From the IMG/VR virus record IMGVR_UViG_3300022200_000074, positions 1-48,115 of that record: DNA of 48,115 nucleotides. One strand, written 5' to 3'. The notes below the pieces were generated by a model. The model saw only the letters and a program-made list of their open reading frames with translations. It made no database searches and was not told where the DNA came from. Origin of the DNA: a virus. Shown here piece by piece: positions 1-6,808 of this stretch. A program made the translations under genes and the position numbers. Numbering within the stretch: position 1 is the first letter of the stretch; every line of letters starts with the position of its first letter.

Positions 1-207
1 TCCGCTACCCAATAGACTAATTAAACATATCTACGAAAGGAAACACAATGGCACACGCAGCACGTATAGAAGACAATATTGTCCGTGAAGTAATCGTTGT
101 CCCTGACAATCTGGATGCTACCGAATCGGATGCAGCGATTGAGGCATACATTCACAGTATCGGACTACAAGGCACTTGGAAGCGTACTTCCTATAATGGC
201 AATATTC
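1..207. repeat. Terminal direct repeat, left copy
   Basis: Bases 1-121 are identical to 47909-48029. The next 86 bases align with 48030-48115 at roughly 75% identity, with mostly synonymous changes. The repeat includes the last codons and stop of the upstream glycine-rich gene (first 20 bases) and the 5' part of the small gene starting at 48. This is seen directly. The likeliest meaning is a circular or permuted genome whose ends carry two alleles; a real tandem duplication is the alternative. Confidence 0.9.
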
Positions 208-296
208 GTGGGACGTATGCTGGTATCGGGTTCACTTATGACAGCGAGAATGATGTTTTCGTTGCACCTGTAGTGGAAGAACCGATTGTCCCATGA
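48..296 (+). CDS. Small tail-associated protein (MAHAARIEDN family)
   Basis: This is an 82-residue protein with no membrane segment. The N-terminus (MAHAARIEDNIVREVIVV) and the central tryptophan-containing TSYNGN segment resemble a short protein common in marine T4-like and other aquatic phages, where it lies next to tail-fibre genes; its function is not established. The ATG is preceded by CGAAAGGAAA, a good ribosome site. The next gene starts inside its stop (ATGA), so the two are translationally coupled. A second, diverged 5' copy lies at 47956. I infer a virion surface or tail-tip accessory role from position after the glycine-rich adhesins. Confidence 0.75.
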   Translation: MAHAARIEDNIVREVIVVPDNLDATESDAAIEAYIHSIGLQGTWKRTSYNGNIRGTYAGIGFTYDSENDVFVAPVVEEPIVP

Positions 297-520
297 GCAC
301 CAGCGAGATTGTCGCACTCGTCAGTGTTGCGACAGCGGTCATAACCGCCGTGATTGGTGGTTTGTTGTGGATAGTAAAAGCGCAAGTCACTTCGATGCAG
401 CGAGAGTTTAAGCCTAACGGCGGGAACAGTGTGCGGGATACTTTGAATGAGATCCGGGCGGATGTGCGCGAGGTTCGGGGAAAAGTTGATGACCATATTG
501 AATGGCATCTTGGGGAGTAG
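293..520 (+). CDS. Small single-TM protein with coiled tail, holin-like
   Basis: This 75-residue protein has one N-terminal hydrophobic segment (about residues 5-28, ending WIVKA) followed by a charged, probably helical tail rich in Arg, Glu and Asp. That layout, one TM plus a cytoplasmic coil, is typical of phage holin or holin-partner proteins next to lysis genes. Its ATG overlaps the upstream stop as ATGA. A second membrane protein lies at 1597 beside the endolysin, so this may be one of a holin pair. There is no diagnostic motif, and the holin call rests on size, topology and position. Confidence 0.55.
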   Translation: MSTSEIVALVSVATAVITAVIGGLLWIVKAQVTSMQREFKPNGGNSVRDTLNEIRADVREVRGKVDDHIEWHLGE

Positions 521-820
521 TTCGGGGCAAACGCAAAAATCGCAACCAAGCCCCTACAAAAGTCGCACAGACAGGGCATAAACCCTGTTAATGCGCAGTA
601 CAAGACGCATACGGATGGTTATGTGCCAAAGCATCCGTACGTGAAAGCGTACATATGTGTTCGCATAAGCGACCTATTATGTAAGACCACGCAATACACA
701 CATTTTTGAACAGGCAATAAACACGTTTAAGTAACCATGCAATCCGCATTTCACACTTGACATTTGCATGGTGTCCCTGAACGTGCCCGGTGGGGGATTG
801 TCCTTGAACGAGGCAGGTTA
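521..820. other. Gene-free convergent region with hairpins
   Basis: I see no convincing gene here. Three perfect inverted repeats are visible: 571-576 with 583-588, 610-617 with 632-639 (8 bp), and 735-742 with 764-771 (8 bp). The plus-strand tail genes end at 520 and the minus-strand WhiB gene ends at 821, so the hairpins sit where convergent transcripts should stop. None has a clear T-run. They could be weak bidirectional terminators or part of a small RNA. Confidence 0.5.
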
Positions 821-1102
821 CTAAAGGTGCGGGTGGGCCGTCAAGGTTTCCAGCCTGATATTCATTTTCTTCCTAACCGACCATCTTTCACGCTCCGGCA
901 TACCAGCCCAGAAGCCGTATTCTTCGTGCGCGACCGACCACGCGAAACATTCGTTGAGGATCGGGCAGTCTTGACAGATTTTACGCAGGTCACGGTAAAC
1001 TTTCGGGGCTTGGCTTGGCGCCAGGTCGTAGTATTCTTTTGTTGAAGCGTTCTTGCAGAGGGCCTCGCCCCATTCAACGTCACGGTATTCTACACGCTTC
1101 AC
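821..1102 (-). CDS. WhiB-like transcriptional regulator (1 of 3)
   Basis: This 93-residue protein has the WhiB signature: C16, then C43-x2-C46-x5-C52 (CQDCPILNEC), which in this family ligate a [4Fe-4S] cluster. It is followed by the GFWAGMPERER turn, equivalent to the G(V/I)WGG motif, and a basic segment. WhiB proteins bind the primary sigma factor and control actinobacterial promoters; phage copies such as WhiB of phage TM4 interfere with host regulation. The gene starts with GTG and is transcribed opposite to its flanks. A strong hairpin lies 37 bases upstream (1139-1171). Which promoters it acts on is unknown, but the phage carries a recurrent promoter-like element it might recognise. Confidence 0.9.
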   Translation of the reverse strand: MKRVEYRDVEWGEALCKNASTKEYYDLAPSQAPKVYRDLRKICQDCPILNECFAWSVAHEEYGFWAGMPERERWSVRKKMNIRLETLTAHPHL

Positions 1103-1138
1103 TGTCCAATAATCCTGTCTGATAGTTTTATTGCGAGC

Positions 1139-1171
1139 GCGGGCTTAATGAAACGGGAAGCATTAGCCCGC
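1139..1171. terminator. Strong hairpin between the two minus-strand genes
   Basis: An 11-bp stem (1139-1150 with 1161-1171, one bulged T) with a 10-base loop is followed on the plus strand by a mixed T tract (GTTCCTCTTTT). It could terminate plus-strand read-through or act as an operator or attenuator just upstream of the WhiB start on the minus strand. Confidence 0.55.
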
Positions 1172-1183
1172 GTTCCTCTTTTG

Positions 1184-1219
1184 CCCAAAAACAAAACCCC
1201 CACCGGTGTAGTGAGGGTT
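1184..1219 (-). terminator. Rho-independent terminator (minus strand)
   Basis: On the minus strand a 9-bp stem (1211-1219 with 1195-1203, one G-T wobble) with a 7-base loop is followed by TTTTGTTTTT. It lies 63 bases downstream of the peptidoglycan-binding gene and would end its transcript before the WhiB gene. Confidence 0.8.
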
Positions 1220-1281
1220 CTGCTGTGTGAGTTCAAAAGGGGATAAGAACCAACAAGCGAAAGCATATCACACCAAGCAGG

Positions 1282-1563
1282 CTAATCCTTCTCACGGGCA
1301 ACAAACGCGGCCCATGTTTTCCGATCCACGACACCAGTAATCATCAGGCCAGCGTTGGACTGGAACTGCCTGACTGCCTTAGTCACCTCGTAGTCGAACC
1401 TTCCGTCTAGGTCTCCCTCGTAGCAGCCTGCCTTCATCAGTTTAGATTGAACCCACATAACCTCTAGGCCACGGTCATCTCGGTCTAAAGGATGCCGGAA
1501 GGGGTACTCCTGTTCTGATTCCGGCTCGCTGGTGCTTACAGTTGTTTTCTTTGGGGTGCTCAT
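1282..1563 (-). CDS. Peptidoglycan-binding domain protein
   Basis: The protein has 93 residues. The first 30 or so are polar and low-complexity. The C-terminal 60 form a PG_binding_1 repeat: helix VMWVQSKLMKAG, the acidic turn GDLDGRFDYEVTKAVRQFQ, then GVVDRKTWAAF. This fold binds peptidoglycan and is usually fused to lysins. Here it stands alone on the minus strand, 33 bases from the divergent holin gene, with its own ribosome site (AGGA) and terminator. I infer a cell-wall targeting subunit for the endolysin at 1836 or a virion wall-binding protein. There is no signal peptide. Confidence 0.85.
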   Translation of the reverse strand: MSTPKKTTVSTSEPESEQEYPFRHPLDRDDRGLEVMWVQSKLMKAGCYEGDLDGRFDYEVTKAVRQFQSNAGLMITGVVDRKTWAAFVAREKD

Positions 1564-1596
1564 GCTGGTATCCTAGACCATAACGAAAGGAAAACT

Positions 1597-1833
1597 GTGA
1601 CTGTCAAGGATCTTGAAGAAAACTTTCTTAAATGGATGGCCGGAACCCGAACTGGGTCAATGTTCAAAATCGCTATCGGTACCACACTCGCATACGTGGC
1701 CGAGGTAGTGACTGACTGGGACATTCCTGTTGTTGTTTCACTGGTGATCATTTCTTTGATCCCTGTAATCATTAACGAGATCAACCCGAAAGATCCACGC
1801 TACGGTCGCGTGACTAATTTTGAGGGAGAGTAA
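1597..1833 (+). CDS. Putative holin
   Basis: This 78-residue protein starts with GTG after AAAGGA. A central hydrophobic region (about residues 24-60, containing VVVSLVIISLIPVII) could form one long or two short membrane segments. The ends are charged, with an acidic C-terminus. Position directly before the endolysin (2 bases apart) and size match actinophage holins, which permeabilise the membrane so that the lysin reaches the wall. No family signature is evident, and the call rests on topology and context. Confidence 0.7.
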   Translation: MTVKDLEENFLKWMAGTRTGSMFKIAIGTTLAYVAEVVTDWDIPVVVSLVIISLIPVIINEINPKDPRYGRVTNFEGE

Positions 1834-1835
1834 TC

Positions 1836-2327
1836 ATGGCCAAGTTGTGTGACGGTGGCGTCAGGCTACGCAGTATGATAGATGAAAAGTTTCCGGGGAG
1901 AGACCGCCGCTCTGACGGTTGGATTGGCGATTCCGATCACCAAAAAAGAAGGTCGGATCATAATCCGAATTCTAAGGGCGTTGTTCGAGCGATTGACATC
2001 GACGAAAATATGGGCAAGCGTGGAGTGTGGAGGAATGGTAGGCAGGCGAAAGTTCTTGCTGACGAGTTGATTGCTTATGCTGCTACGGATCTACCGGGAA
2101 GCAAGAGGCTGAAGTATGTTGTTTACGAAGGAAGAATCTCCAGCGGAACCTACCGTTCAACGTGGTGGCGTTGGCGCGGAAGCGGCTTTGGTCATTTTCA
2201 GCATATTCACGTTTCTTTCACTGCTGTGGCTGATCGAGACGGTCAGGTCTTTCCTTTGCCTTGTCTCGCAAAGTCGCTCGGGCAGAAGCGCCGTTGGGCA
2301 AAGCAACTCAAAGCGGCGAAGAAGTAA
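1836..2327 (+). CDS. Endolysin, M15-like zinc peptidase
   Basis: The 163-residue protein carries the zinc-ligand pattern of VanY/M15-type peptidases: RRSDHNPNSKGVVRAIDID (about residues 38-56), giving the His and Asp ligands, and FQHIHVSF near residue 125, giving the second histidine. Enzymes of this class cut peptide bonds in the peptidoglycan stem or cross-bridge. There is no wall-binding domain in this chain; a separate peptidoglycan-binding protein lies at 1282-1563. The basic C-terminus (about 20 residues, rich in Lys and Arg) may assist wall or membrane contact. It is preceded by the holin and lacks a signal peptide, as expected for a holin-dependent lysin. Confidence 0.85.
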   Translation: MAKLCDGGVRLRSMIDEKFPGRDRRSDGWIGDSDHQKRRSDHNPNSKGVVRAIDIDENMGKRGVWRNGRQAKVLADELIAYAATDLPGSKRLKYVVYEGRISSGTYRSTWWRWRGSGFGHFQHIHVSFTAVADRDGQVFPLPCLAKSLGQKRRWAKQLKAAKK

Positions 2328-2329
2328 CC

Positions 2330-2560
2330 GTGGGTAGTTTGCAAGACGCATTGCTGTCTGAAGATCCTTTGCGTAGTGGCCCGCGTTGCGCTACCTGTAT
2401 CGCGTTAAAAACACTAAGCGATGAGGATGCTGCTGAACTTGTTTTGTGGTTGGCTGATGAGTCGAATACTTCCATGCTCATTAGCCGTGCGTTAATAAAG
2501 TATGGGCATTCTGTTTCTGGTTCTAGCGTTGCTCGCCATCGCAGGGGTCACAACGGATAG
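2330..2560 (+). CDS. Small DNA-binding-like protein
   Basis: I chose the GTG at 2330, two bases after the endolysin stop, giving 76 residues. Features are CATC (C20, C23), an acidic central helix, and a C-terminal segment SVSGSSVARHRRGH that looks like a helix-turn-helix recognition helix. Similar short proteins are widespread in actinophages and are of unknown function; some resemble terminase small-subunit DNA-binding heads. It closes the lysis operon, before the terminator at 2578. A regulatory role is inference. Confidence 0.6.
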   Translation: MGSLQDALLSEDPLRSGPRCATCIALKTLSDEDAAELVLWLADESNTSMLISRALIKYGHSVSGSSVARHRRGHNG

Positions 2561-2577
2561 TCTTATTCGCCACTCGC

Positions 2578-2616
2578 CCCCCGTCAGGATTTGCTTATTC
2601 TGGCGGGGGTTCTTTT
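2578..2616 (+). terminator. Rho-independent terminator of the lysis operon
   Basis: A 10-bp G/C stem (2578-2587 with 2600-2609, one G-T wobble), loop ATTTGCTTATT-like, is followed by TTCTTTT. It sits just after the stop at 2560. Confidence 0.9.
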
Positions 2617-2630
2617 ATGCTCCAAAATAA

Positions 2631-2690
2631 GGGGTTTTTTCTTAACCCCCCCCGCTTGTAGGGGGTCTAGGGGGTCGCGCTACGATTATC
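2631..2690 (+). promoter_or_regulatory. Recurrent promoter/operator element, copy 1
   Basis: The order is GGGGTTTTTTCTTAA, an 8-C tract, a G-rich block with a duplicated TAGGGGGTC, then GCTACGAT with the TACGAT box at 2681-2686. The start codon of the next gene follows 40 bases later. Here the left arm of the inverted repeat seen in other copies is replaced by the second TAGGGGGTC. A promoter is inferred from the -10-like box and its constant distance to start codons. Confidence 0.65.
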
Positions 2691-2726
2691 CCAAGAAGAT
2701 CGACCAACTAGAAAAAGGGGTACGAA

Positions 2727-3143
2727 ATGTTAACAGAACCAAAGCACATTACAACTCGCTACACGCACCAATACGGTAAGGTTTTGGGCTATGACGTAGA
2801 AGTCATTGAGTGGACAGACGATAGTTACAGCCTGCTGGTTTTCACTTCCGGCGCACGATACATCGACCGCGAGTACTTAATCAGAGACATTGGCGGAGAT
2901 GACTGCTTTCCTTTAGAAGAGGAAATCGAATTAAGAATCCGCGAGACTCTTTCGGAAGAATTTGACGGGGTGAACTACACATACACCGTTAGTTTCAAGA
3001 ACGGAAAAACTCAAGAGGTTGTCCTAATAGTCACTGCAAGAGATGACATCGCAGCAATCGCTGAGGCCATGACAATGCTTCGGGCGAACGGCGACACCAC
3101 GACAATGAGCGGCGCAATCGTTCACGCAGAGAGGGTGGTGTAA
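2727..3143 (+). CDS. Hypothetical protein
   Basis: The 138-residue acidic protein starts at an ATG after AAAAAGGGG and follows recurrent element copy 1. I recognise no family. It has no cysteine cluster and no membrane segment. Alternating beta-like stretches (KVLGYDVEVIEWTDDSYSLL, YTYTVSFKNGKTQEVVLIV) suggest a small beta-rich fold. First gene of the small-gene operon 2727-4423. Confidence 0.65.
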   Translation: MLTEPKHITTRYTHQYGKVLGYDVEVIEWTDDSYSLLVFTSGARYIDREYLIRDIGGDDCFPLEEEIELRIRETLSEEFDGVNYTYTVSFKNGKTQEVVLIVTARDDIAAIAEAMTMLRANGDTTTMSGAIVHAERVV

Positions 3144-3145
3144 CA

Positions 3146-3352
3146 ATGGACCCCAAATACGCAAGCGTCACCGCTGACGATCTTCTGCGTTACATAGATC
3201 GCACTCACCCGGTTGGGGGCAAGGGCAACTGCCTCTGCTCCACTTGTGAGGCTTACGGAATTATCTGCCACGCGGTAGGAGTTATCACTAACCGCCGTGC
3301 AGAAGTTCAGCGAGAACTAGCCGAAGCCAAGAAGAAGGAGGCGAGGGCATGA
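3146..3352 (+). CDS. Small cysteine-rich protein
   Basis: The 68-residue protein has C29-x-C31-x2-C34 and C41 with nearby histidines, a plausible zinc site, then a charged C-terminal helix ending KKKEARA. It lies two bases after the previous stop and its end overlaps the next start. Function unknown. Confidence 0.6.
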   Translation: MDPKYASVTADDLLRYIDRTHPVGGKGNCLCSTCEAYGIICHAVGVITNRRAEVQRELAEAKKKEARA

Positions 3353-3738
3353 TCCTCTACCACTTCACAAGTGCTATCCACCTTCCGATAATTGAAGAGG
3401 CTGGGTTCTTGAAACTCACCGAATCAAATCTGCACCTGACAATTCCGCACTACGGTCCAGATGTTGTTTGGTTCACCACCGAACCAACCGCCACTCTGGG
3501 GCATGGGCTTCTGGGAGTCCTCGACAAAAAAGAAGTGCGATTCACTGTGGACGTTCCAGATCATTGGGTGAAGCCTTGGTTGTCTTGGGCTGAAGGTCAG
3601 GGTATGGATCGCGAATGGATGGGTTACCTTATCGAGGCAGGCGGAGGAATAGAAGCCGCCGAAACTTGGAGGGTGACTTTCCGTTCGGTAAAGAAAGATC
3701 GTTGGGTATCGGTTGACAGAGAGGAAGTTCGGATATGA
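3349..3738 (+). CDS. Putative ADP-ribosyltransferase-fold protein
   Basis: This 129-residue protein begins ILYHFTSAIHLPIIEEAGFL and continues with TESNL and VVWFTTEP. The YHfTs-x-HLp-xI-xxxGfL opening recurs in DarT-like and other ADP-ribosyltransferase-fold families, where this part shapes the NAD pocket. A glutamate-rich C-terminal half (IEAGGGIEAAETWRV) could provide a catalytic Glu. It lacks an adjacent macrodomain antitoxin, so it is not a DarTG pair. Related phage proteins exist but are uncharacterised. I infer a possible modifier of host nucleic acid or protein. It overlaps its neighbours by four bases each side, within one operon. Confidence 0.45.
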   Translation: MILYHFTSAIHLPIIEEAGFLKLTESNLHLTIPHYGPDVVWFTTEPTATLGHGLLGVLDKKEVRFTVDVPDHWVKPWLSWAEGQGMDREWMGYLIEAGGGIEAAETWRVTFRSVKKDRWVSVDREEVRI

Positions 3739-3869
3739 GCAAGATCATTTTAACAGAGAAGGGTGAGCGTTGGATGTTGAACACTTACCGAGTATTTGTT
3801 ACGACACTTGTGATGGGCGGGCTTTTGGTCCTCATCGGTTTCGCGGGCTGGATCGAAGGAGGCGTGTGA
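3735..3869 (+). CDS. Small single-TM protein
   Basis: The 44-residue ORF starts inside the upstream stop (ATGA). It has a charged N-terminus (SKIILTEKGER) followed by one hydrophobic segment, about residues 20-40, ending in a short acidic tail. The next gene overlaps its stop as TGATG. Function unknown; the coupling on both sides argues that it is expressed. Confidence 0.6.
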   Translation: MSKIILTEKGERWMLNTYRVFVTTLVMGGLLVLIGFAGWIEGGV

Positions 3870-4003
3870 TGGCGTGGAATGGAGCGCAAGATTACGTTCG
3901 ACTCACGAACTGTGCCGAGTGTGACACGGAGGCGCAACTAACAGACAGCCTTTGTCATGGCTGCCGCGTTTCAATGGGTTACGAAAATGAGGAGGAATCA
4001 TGA
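3869..4003 (+). CDS. Zinc-ribbon miniprotein
   Basis: This is a 44-residue protein with C15-x2-C18 and C29-x2-C32, a classic zinc-ribbon or zinc-finger knuckle pair. It ends NEEES, and the codons for that tail (GAGGAGGAATC) also provide the ribosome site of the next gene, whose ATG overlaps its stop. The same overlapping arrangement is repeated one gene later. Nucleic-acid or protein binding is inferred only from the ribbon. Confidence 0.65.
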   Translation: MAWNGAQDYVRLTNCAECDTEAQLTDSLCHGCRVSMGYENEEES

Positions 4004-4095
4004 AATGTCCTAAGTGTGGATTCGATAGCGCACCGACACAATTATCCCGACATGGAATGTGCCGACCTTGCCAACGAAATGAGGAGGAATCATGA
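4000..4095 (+). CDS. Zinc-ribbon miniprotein
   Basis: The 31-residue protein is almost entirely a zinc ribbon: C3-x2-C6 and C21-x2-C24. It ends with the same NEEES tail and the same 3' DNA as the preceding gene, so an 18-base direct repeat (AATGAGGAGGAATCATGA) marks both junctions. This suggests duplication of a ribosome-site/stop cassette. Start and stop overlap neighbours by four bases. Confidence 0.6.
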   Translation: MKCPKCGFDSAPTQLSRHGMCRPCQRNEEES

Positions 4096-4229
4096 ATGTT
4101 AATCAACCAACATATGCGAACTCGCTACACTGGGTTAAGTGTGCTGCTTGTGGCGCAAATGTGGGCGAGGAGTGCAGGCCAATGTGTATCGCATTGGATA
4201 CTGACAACGAAGGGGACGATGCGTTATGA
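4092..4229 (+). CDS. Zinc-ribbon miniprotein
   Basis: This 45-residue protein has C17-x2-C20 and C28-x3-C32 (CAACGANVGEECRPMC), a ribbon common in small phage proteins, followed by an acidic tail. It is third in a tandem series of tiny cysteine proteins. Its stop overlaps the next ATG (ATGA). Function unknown. Confidence 0.6.
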   Translation: MNVNQPTYANSLHWVKCAACGANVGEECRPMCIALDTDNEGDDAL

Positions 4230-4423
4230 GTGCAGTAATTAGAAGCAACGGTTCCATGATGAGAGCGTCTATCTACGGGAAGCAGATTCTTTGGTGGGAG
4301 CGGCGCAGTGGACGAATCATTAACCCAAGCAGCAACCAAACAATTAAGGTAGGGAACATGCTGGATTTCACTAGAATGGTTCAAAGTTTCCAAGATGACT
4401 TTTCATTGGATAGAATAGTGTAA
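4226..4423 (+). CDS. Hypothetical protein
   Basis: The 65-residue protein has no recognisable motif. The N-terminal half is basic (SAVIRSNGSMMRASIYGKQ) and contains WWERRSGR; the C-terminal half is helical and acidic. It is last in the small-gene operon and is followed by a strong terminator at 4440. Confidence 0.55.
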   Translation: MSAVIRSNGSMMRASIYGKQILWWERRSGRIINPSSNQTIKVGNMLDFTRMVQSFQDDFSLDRIV

Positions 4424-4439
4424 CCTTCACCCATAGACC

Positions 4440-4489
4440 CCCCCGTCGGTTGAGCCTTAACCCCTTTTGGTTCCCGGCGGGGGTTTTTT
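4440..4489 (+). terminator. Rho-independent terminator
   Basis: A 10-bp stem (4440-4449 with 4474-4483, one G-T wobble) with a 24-base loop is followed by TTTTTT. It separates the small-gene operon from the capsid operon. Confidence 0.9.
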
Positions 4490-4504
4490 CCTACGCACCT
4501 CTTT

Positions 4505-4519
4505 TCGGTGTACGATAAT
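4505..4519 (+). promoter_or_regulatory. Possible promoter of the capsid operon
   Basis: TACGAT (4511-4516) is the same hexamer as in the recurrent elements. It is preceded by TG and followed 26 bases later by the scaffold start. The C-tract and inverted repeat are absent. The sequence also contains GATAAT. No convincing -35 box is seen. Confidence 0.35.
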
Positions 4520-4542
4520 GGCACTACGGACTTAAGGAGTTT

Positions 4543-5397
4543 GTGTTGCCTAGAAAAGCACCCAAGATGACCGATCTTGTTATCGAAGAAACATCTGGCG
4601 TAGATCACCCCGCGCACCTGCACGAGGGTTGGCTCGTGATGAAAACCGCTAGCCCTGAAACCGTGGCAGACGTTTCAAGAAACCTGCCTGAACCGATGGA
4701 GGAAAATATGGAGAAGCAAGCCACGGACGTCGTGGAAGAACTAAAAGCCGAAGAATCTGTTGAGGCTATGTACGACGATGAGATGAAAGATGCTGAAGAT
4801 GACCTCGCGGTTGCTCAGGCTCGCATTTCAGAACTCGAAGCCCGCATTGCGGAACTAGAGTCAAACATGGATGACGCACCAGAGATGGCCCCGGAAGAGG
4901 AAGAAGTTATCGAAGGCGCGGAAGACCTAGACAAGGAAGCCCTTGAACTGGCGAAGTCTGCTCCTGAGAATATGCGCGGAGCCATTGTCAAGATGTTCCG
5001 TGAGAAGGCTGTTGCTGAGAAGGCACTTCACGACGAGCGGGAACTACACGCTGACGCTGAAGCCACTTTGAAAGCAAAGTCCACGTTCGGTCACCTTAAC
5101 ATTGAGGCAGACAAAATTGGGCCAGCACTCCGCCGTCTCGAAGGCATGGACAGCGACCTCGCAAAGAGCGTCACTGATGCCCTGCTCGCAGCAGACGCAC
5201 AGAACGAATCGGCAGACATCTTTAGTGAGGTCGGTAAAGGCTTCACTGTTAAGGGCGACGCTATTGACAAAATGACTTCACTCGCCAAAGCAGCGGTGGC
5301 GGATGGAACAGCAGCAACGATTGAGCAGGGCTACGCCTTGGTCGCAACCACTAACCCTGCACTCTACAACGATTACCTCACAGAGAAAGGTGCCTGA
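4543..5397 (+). CDS. Capsid scaffolding protein
   Basis: The protein has 284 residues. An N-terminal segment with VDHPAHLHEGWLVMK resembles the start of actinophage scaffold proteins. It is followed by a long acidic coiled coil (about residues 75-105, VAQARISELEARIAELESN), an acidic linker and a helical C-terminus. Scaffolds guide capsid assembly and then leave. The gene directly precedes decoration and major capsid genes, as expected. I used GTG at 4543 after AAGGAG; TTG at 4546 is equally well spaced. The capsid protease is not adjacent here but far away at 31641. Confidence 0.8.
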   Translation: MLPRKAPKMTDLVIEETSGVDHPAHLHEGWLVMKTASPETVADVSRNLPEPMEENMEKQATDVVEELKAEESVEAMYDDEMKDAEDDLAVAQARISELEARIAELESNMDDAPEMAPEEEEVIEGAEDLDKEALELAKSAPENMRGAIVKMFREKAVAEKALHDERELHADAEATLKAKSTFGHLNIEADKIGPALRRLEGMDSDLAKSVTDALLAADAQNESADIFSEVGKGFTVKGDAIDKMTSLAKAAVADGTAATIEQGYALVATTNPALYNDYLTEKGA

Positions 5398-5399
5398 AA

Positions 5400-5798
5400 A
5401 TGGCTTTTGATTTCAGTAACTCAGCAGTTGCTACAACATTCAACGCAGGAGAAGACCTCACCGGCGCACAGTACAAGTTCGTCAAGGTAGAAGCGGTCAC
5501 GGGAGATGTAATTCTTTGCGACGGTGCAACTGACCGTCCGATTGGTGTTCTTCAAAACGCCCCAGCCGAGAATCAAGCCGCTCAGGTTTGCATTGTTGGT
5601 GGGACGAAAGTTCAAGCAGGTGGCACAGCCGCTGCTGGTACTTCACTCTACTCGAACGCCAGTGCATTAGCAGTGACTCTCGCTGAAGGTAGCACGGGTG
5701 CTACCGCATATGTTGTTGGAACTTTCCTAGAAACAGCCGCAACCTCAACAATCACATCAGCAGTCATCAACTGCGCTTCCGCCGCTCGCGGTCAATAA
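5400..5798 (+). CDS. Head decoration protein (DUF2190-like)
   Basis: This 132-residue protein is rich in small residues. The pattern ALTGAQYKFVKV-like, ATDRPIGVLQNAPAENQAAQV and VGGTKVQAGGTAAAG is that of DUF2190 capsid decoration proteins, which bind the outside of the mature capsid. It lies between scaffold and major capsid genes, the usual place. The start is two bases after the previous stop. Confidence 0.85.
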   Translation: MAFDFSNSAVATTFNAGEDLTGAQYKFVKVEAVTGDVILCDGATDRPIGVLQNAPAENQAAQVCIVGGTKVQAGGTAAAGTSLYSNASALAVTLAEGSTGATAYVVGTFLETAATSTITSAVINCASAARGQ

Positions 5799-5815
5799 GA
5801 AAGGTAATATAGAAA

Positions 5816-6793
5816 ATGCCACAGCCAACTTCAGCATCAGTGCATGTAGACGCAATCCTGACGAACATGTCAGTTGCGTACATGCAAAAAGCAGAAAACT
5901 TTATCGCCGACAAGGTCTTCCCTGTCGTGCCGGTAGACAAGCAGAGCGACAAGTACTTCTCATACGACAAGAACGACTGGTTGCGTGACGAAGCACAGGT
6001 TCGCACAGATGGAACAGAGTCCGTGGGTTCCGGTTACAACATCAGCACCGCGTCTTACTACGCCGATGTGTTCGCGATTCACAAGGACATTGGTGACCAG
6101 ACTCGGGCCAACGCGGATGCACCTATCAACGTTGATCGTGAAGCGGCAGAGTTTGTTACTCACCGTTTGCTGACCCGTCGTGAGATTCAATGGGCCGCTG
6201 ACTTCATGGTCACTGGTGTCTGGGGAACCTCAGTCGCTGGTGTTGCGGGAGCACCCGGTGGTGGACAGTTCCGTCAATGGGACAATTACACCTCGTCTGA
6301 CCCAATCGAAGATGTTGAGACTGGCAAGTCTGCCATTCTTAGCGTCACTGGCCTTGAAGCCAACACGTTGGTTCTTGGATACGAAGCGTTCCGTCAACTG
6401 AAGAATCACCCTGATCTGGTTGACCGGATCAAGTACACCTCTTCACAGACCATCACTGAAGACATGCTTGCTCGCATGTTTGACGTTGACAAGGTTTATG
6501 TATCCAAGGCAATCAAGGCAACGAACGCTGAAGGTGCTACTGGCGCTTACGCGTTCACCACTGGCAAGACTGCAATGCTTTGCCACGTTGCTCCTGCTCC
6601 CGGTCTCTTGACTCCTTCCGCTGGCTACACTTTCCAGTGGACTGGTGTTTCGGGTGGCCTTGGTGCAACGATTGGTACTTCTTCCTTCCGTCTGGAGTCC
6701 TTGCGGGCAACTCGTATCGAAGCGGAACTTGCTTTCGATAACAAGATTGTTGGCGCTGACTTGGGATACTTCTTCAACACTTGTGTTGCTTAG
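5816..6793 (+). CDS. Major capsid protein
   Basis: The 325-residue protein has the typical opening of one HK97-fold capsid group: AENFIADKVFPVVPVDKQSD, then DKNDWLRDEAQVR, an ARRIEIQWA-like long helix region (LLTRREIQWAADFMVTGVWG), and a beta-rich C-terminus. This protein forms the icosahedral shell. It follows the scaffold and decoration genes and has a ribosome site AGAAAGG. Length is usual for this group. Confidence 0.92.
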   Translation: MPQPTSASVHVDAILTNMSVAYMQKAENFIADKVFPVVPVDKQSDKYFSYDKNDWLRDEAQVRTDGTESVGSGYNISTASYYADVFAIHKDIGDQTRANADAPINVDREAAEFVTHRLLTRREIQWAADFMVTGVWGTSVAGVAGAPGGGQFRQWDNYTSSDPIEDVETGKSAILSVTGLEANTLVLGYEAFRQLKNHPDLVDRIKYTSSQTITEDMLARMFDVDKVYVSKAIKATNAEGATGAYAFTTGKTAMLCHVAPAPGLLTPSAGYTFQWTGVSGGLGATIGTSSFRLESLRATRIEAELAFDNKIVGADLGYFFNTCVA

Positions 6794-6808
6794 TCTAAGG
6801 AGATAAAT

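Noticed and set aside
764-1045. Plus-strand frame opposite the WhiB gene
   Set aside because: The minus strand encodes a clear four-cysteine WhiB protein; the plus frame has no recognisable pattern.
2591-2779. Small plus-strand frame
   Set aside because: It covers the terminator and recurrent element 1 and would clash with the well-supported start at 2727.
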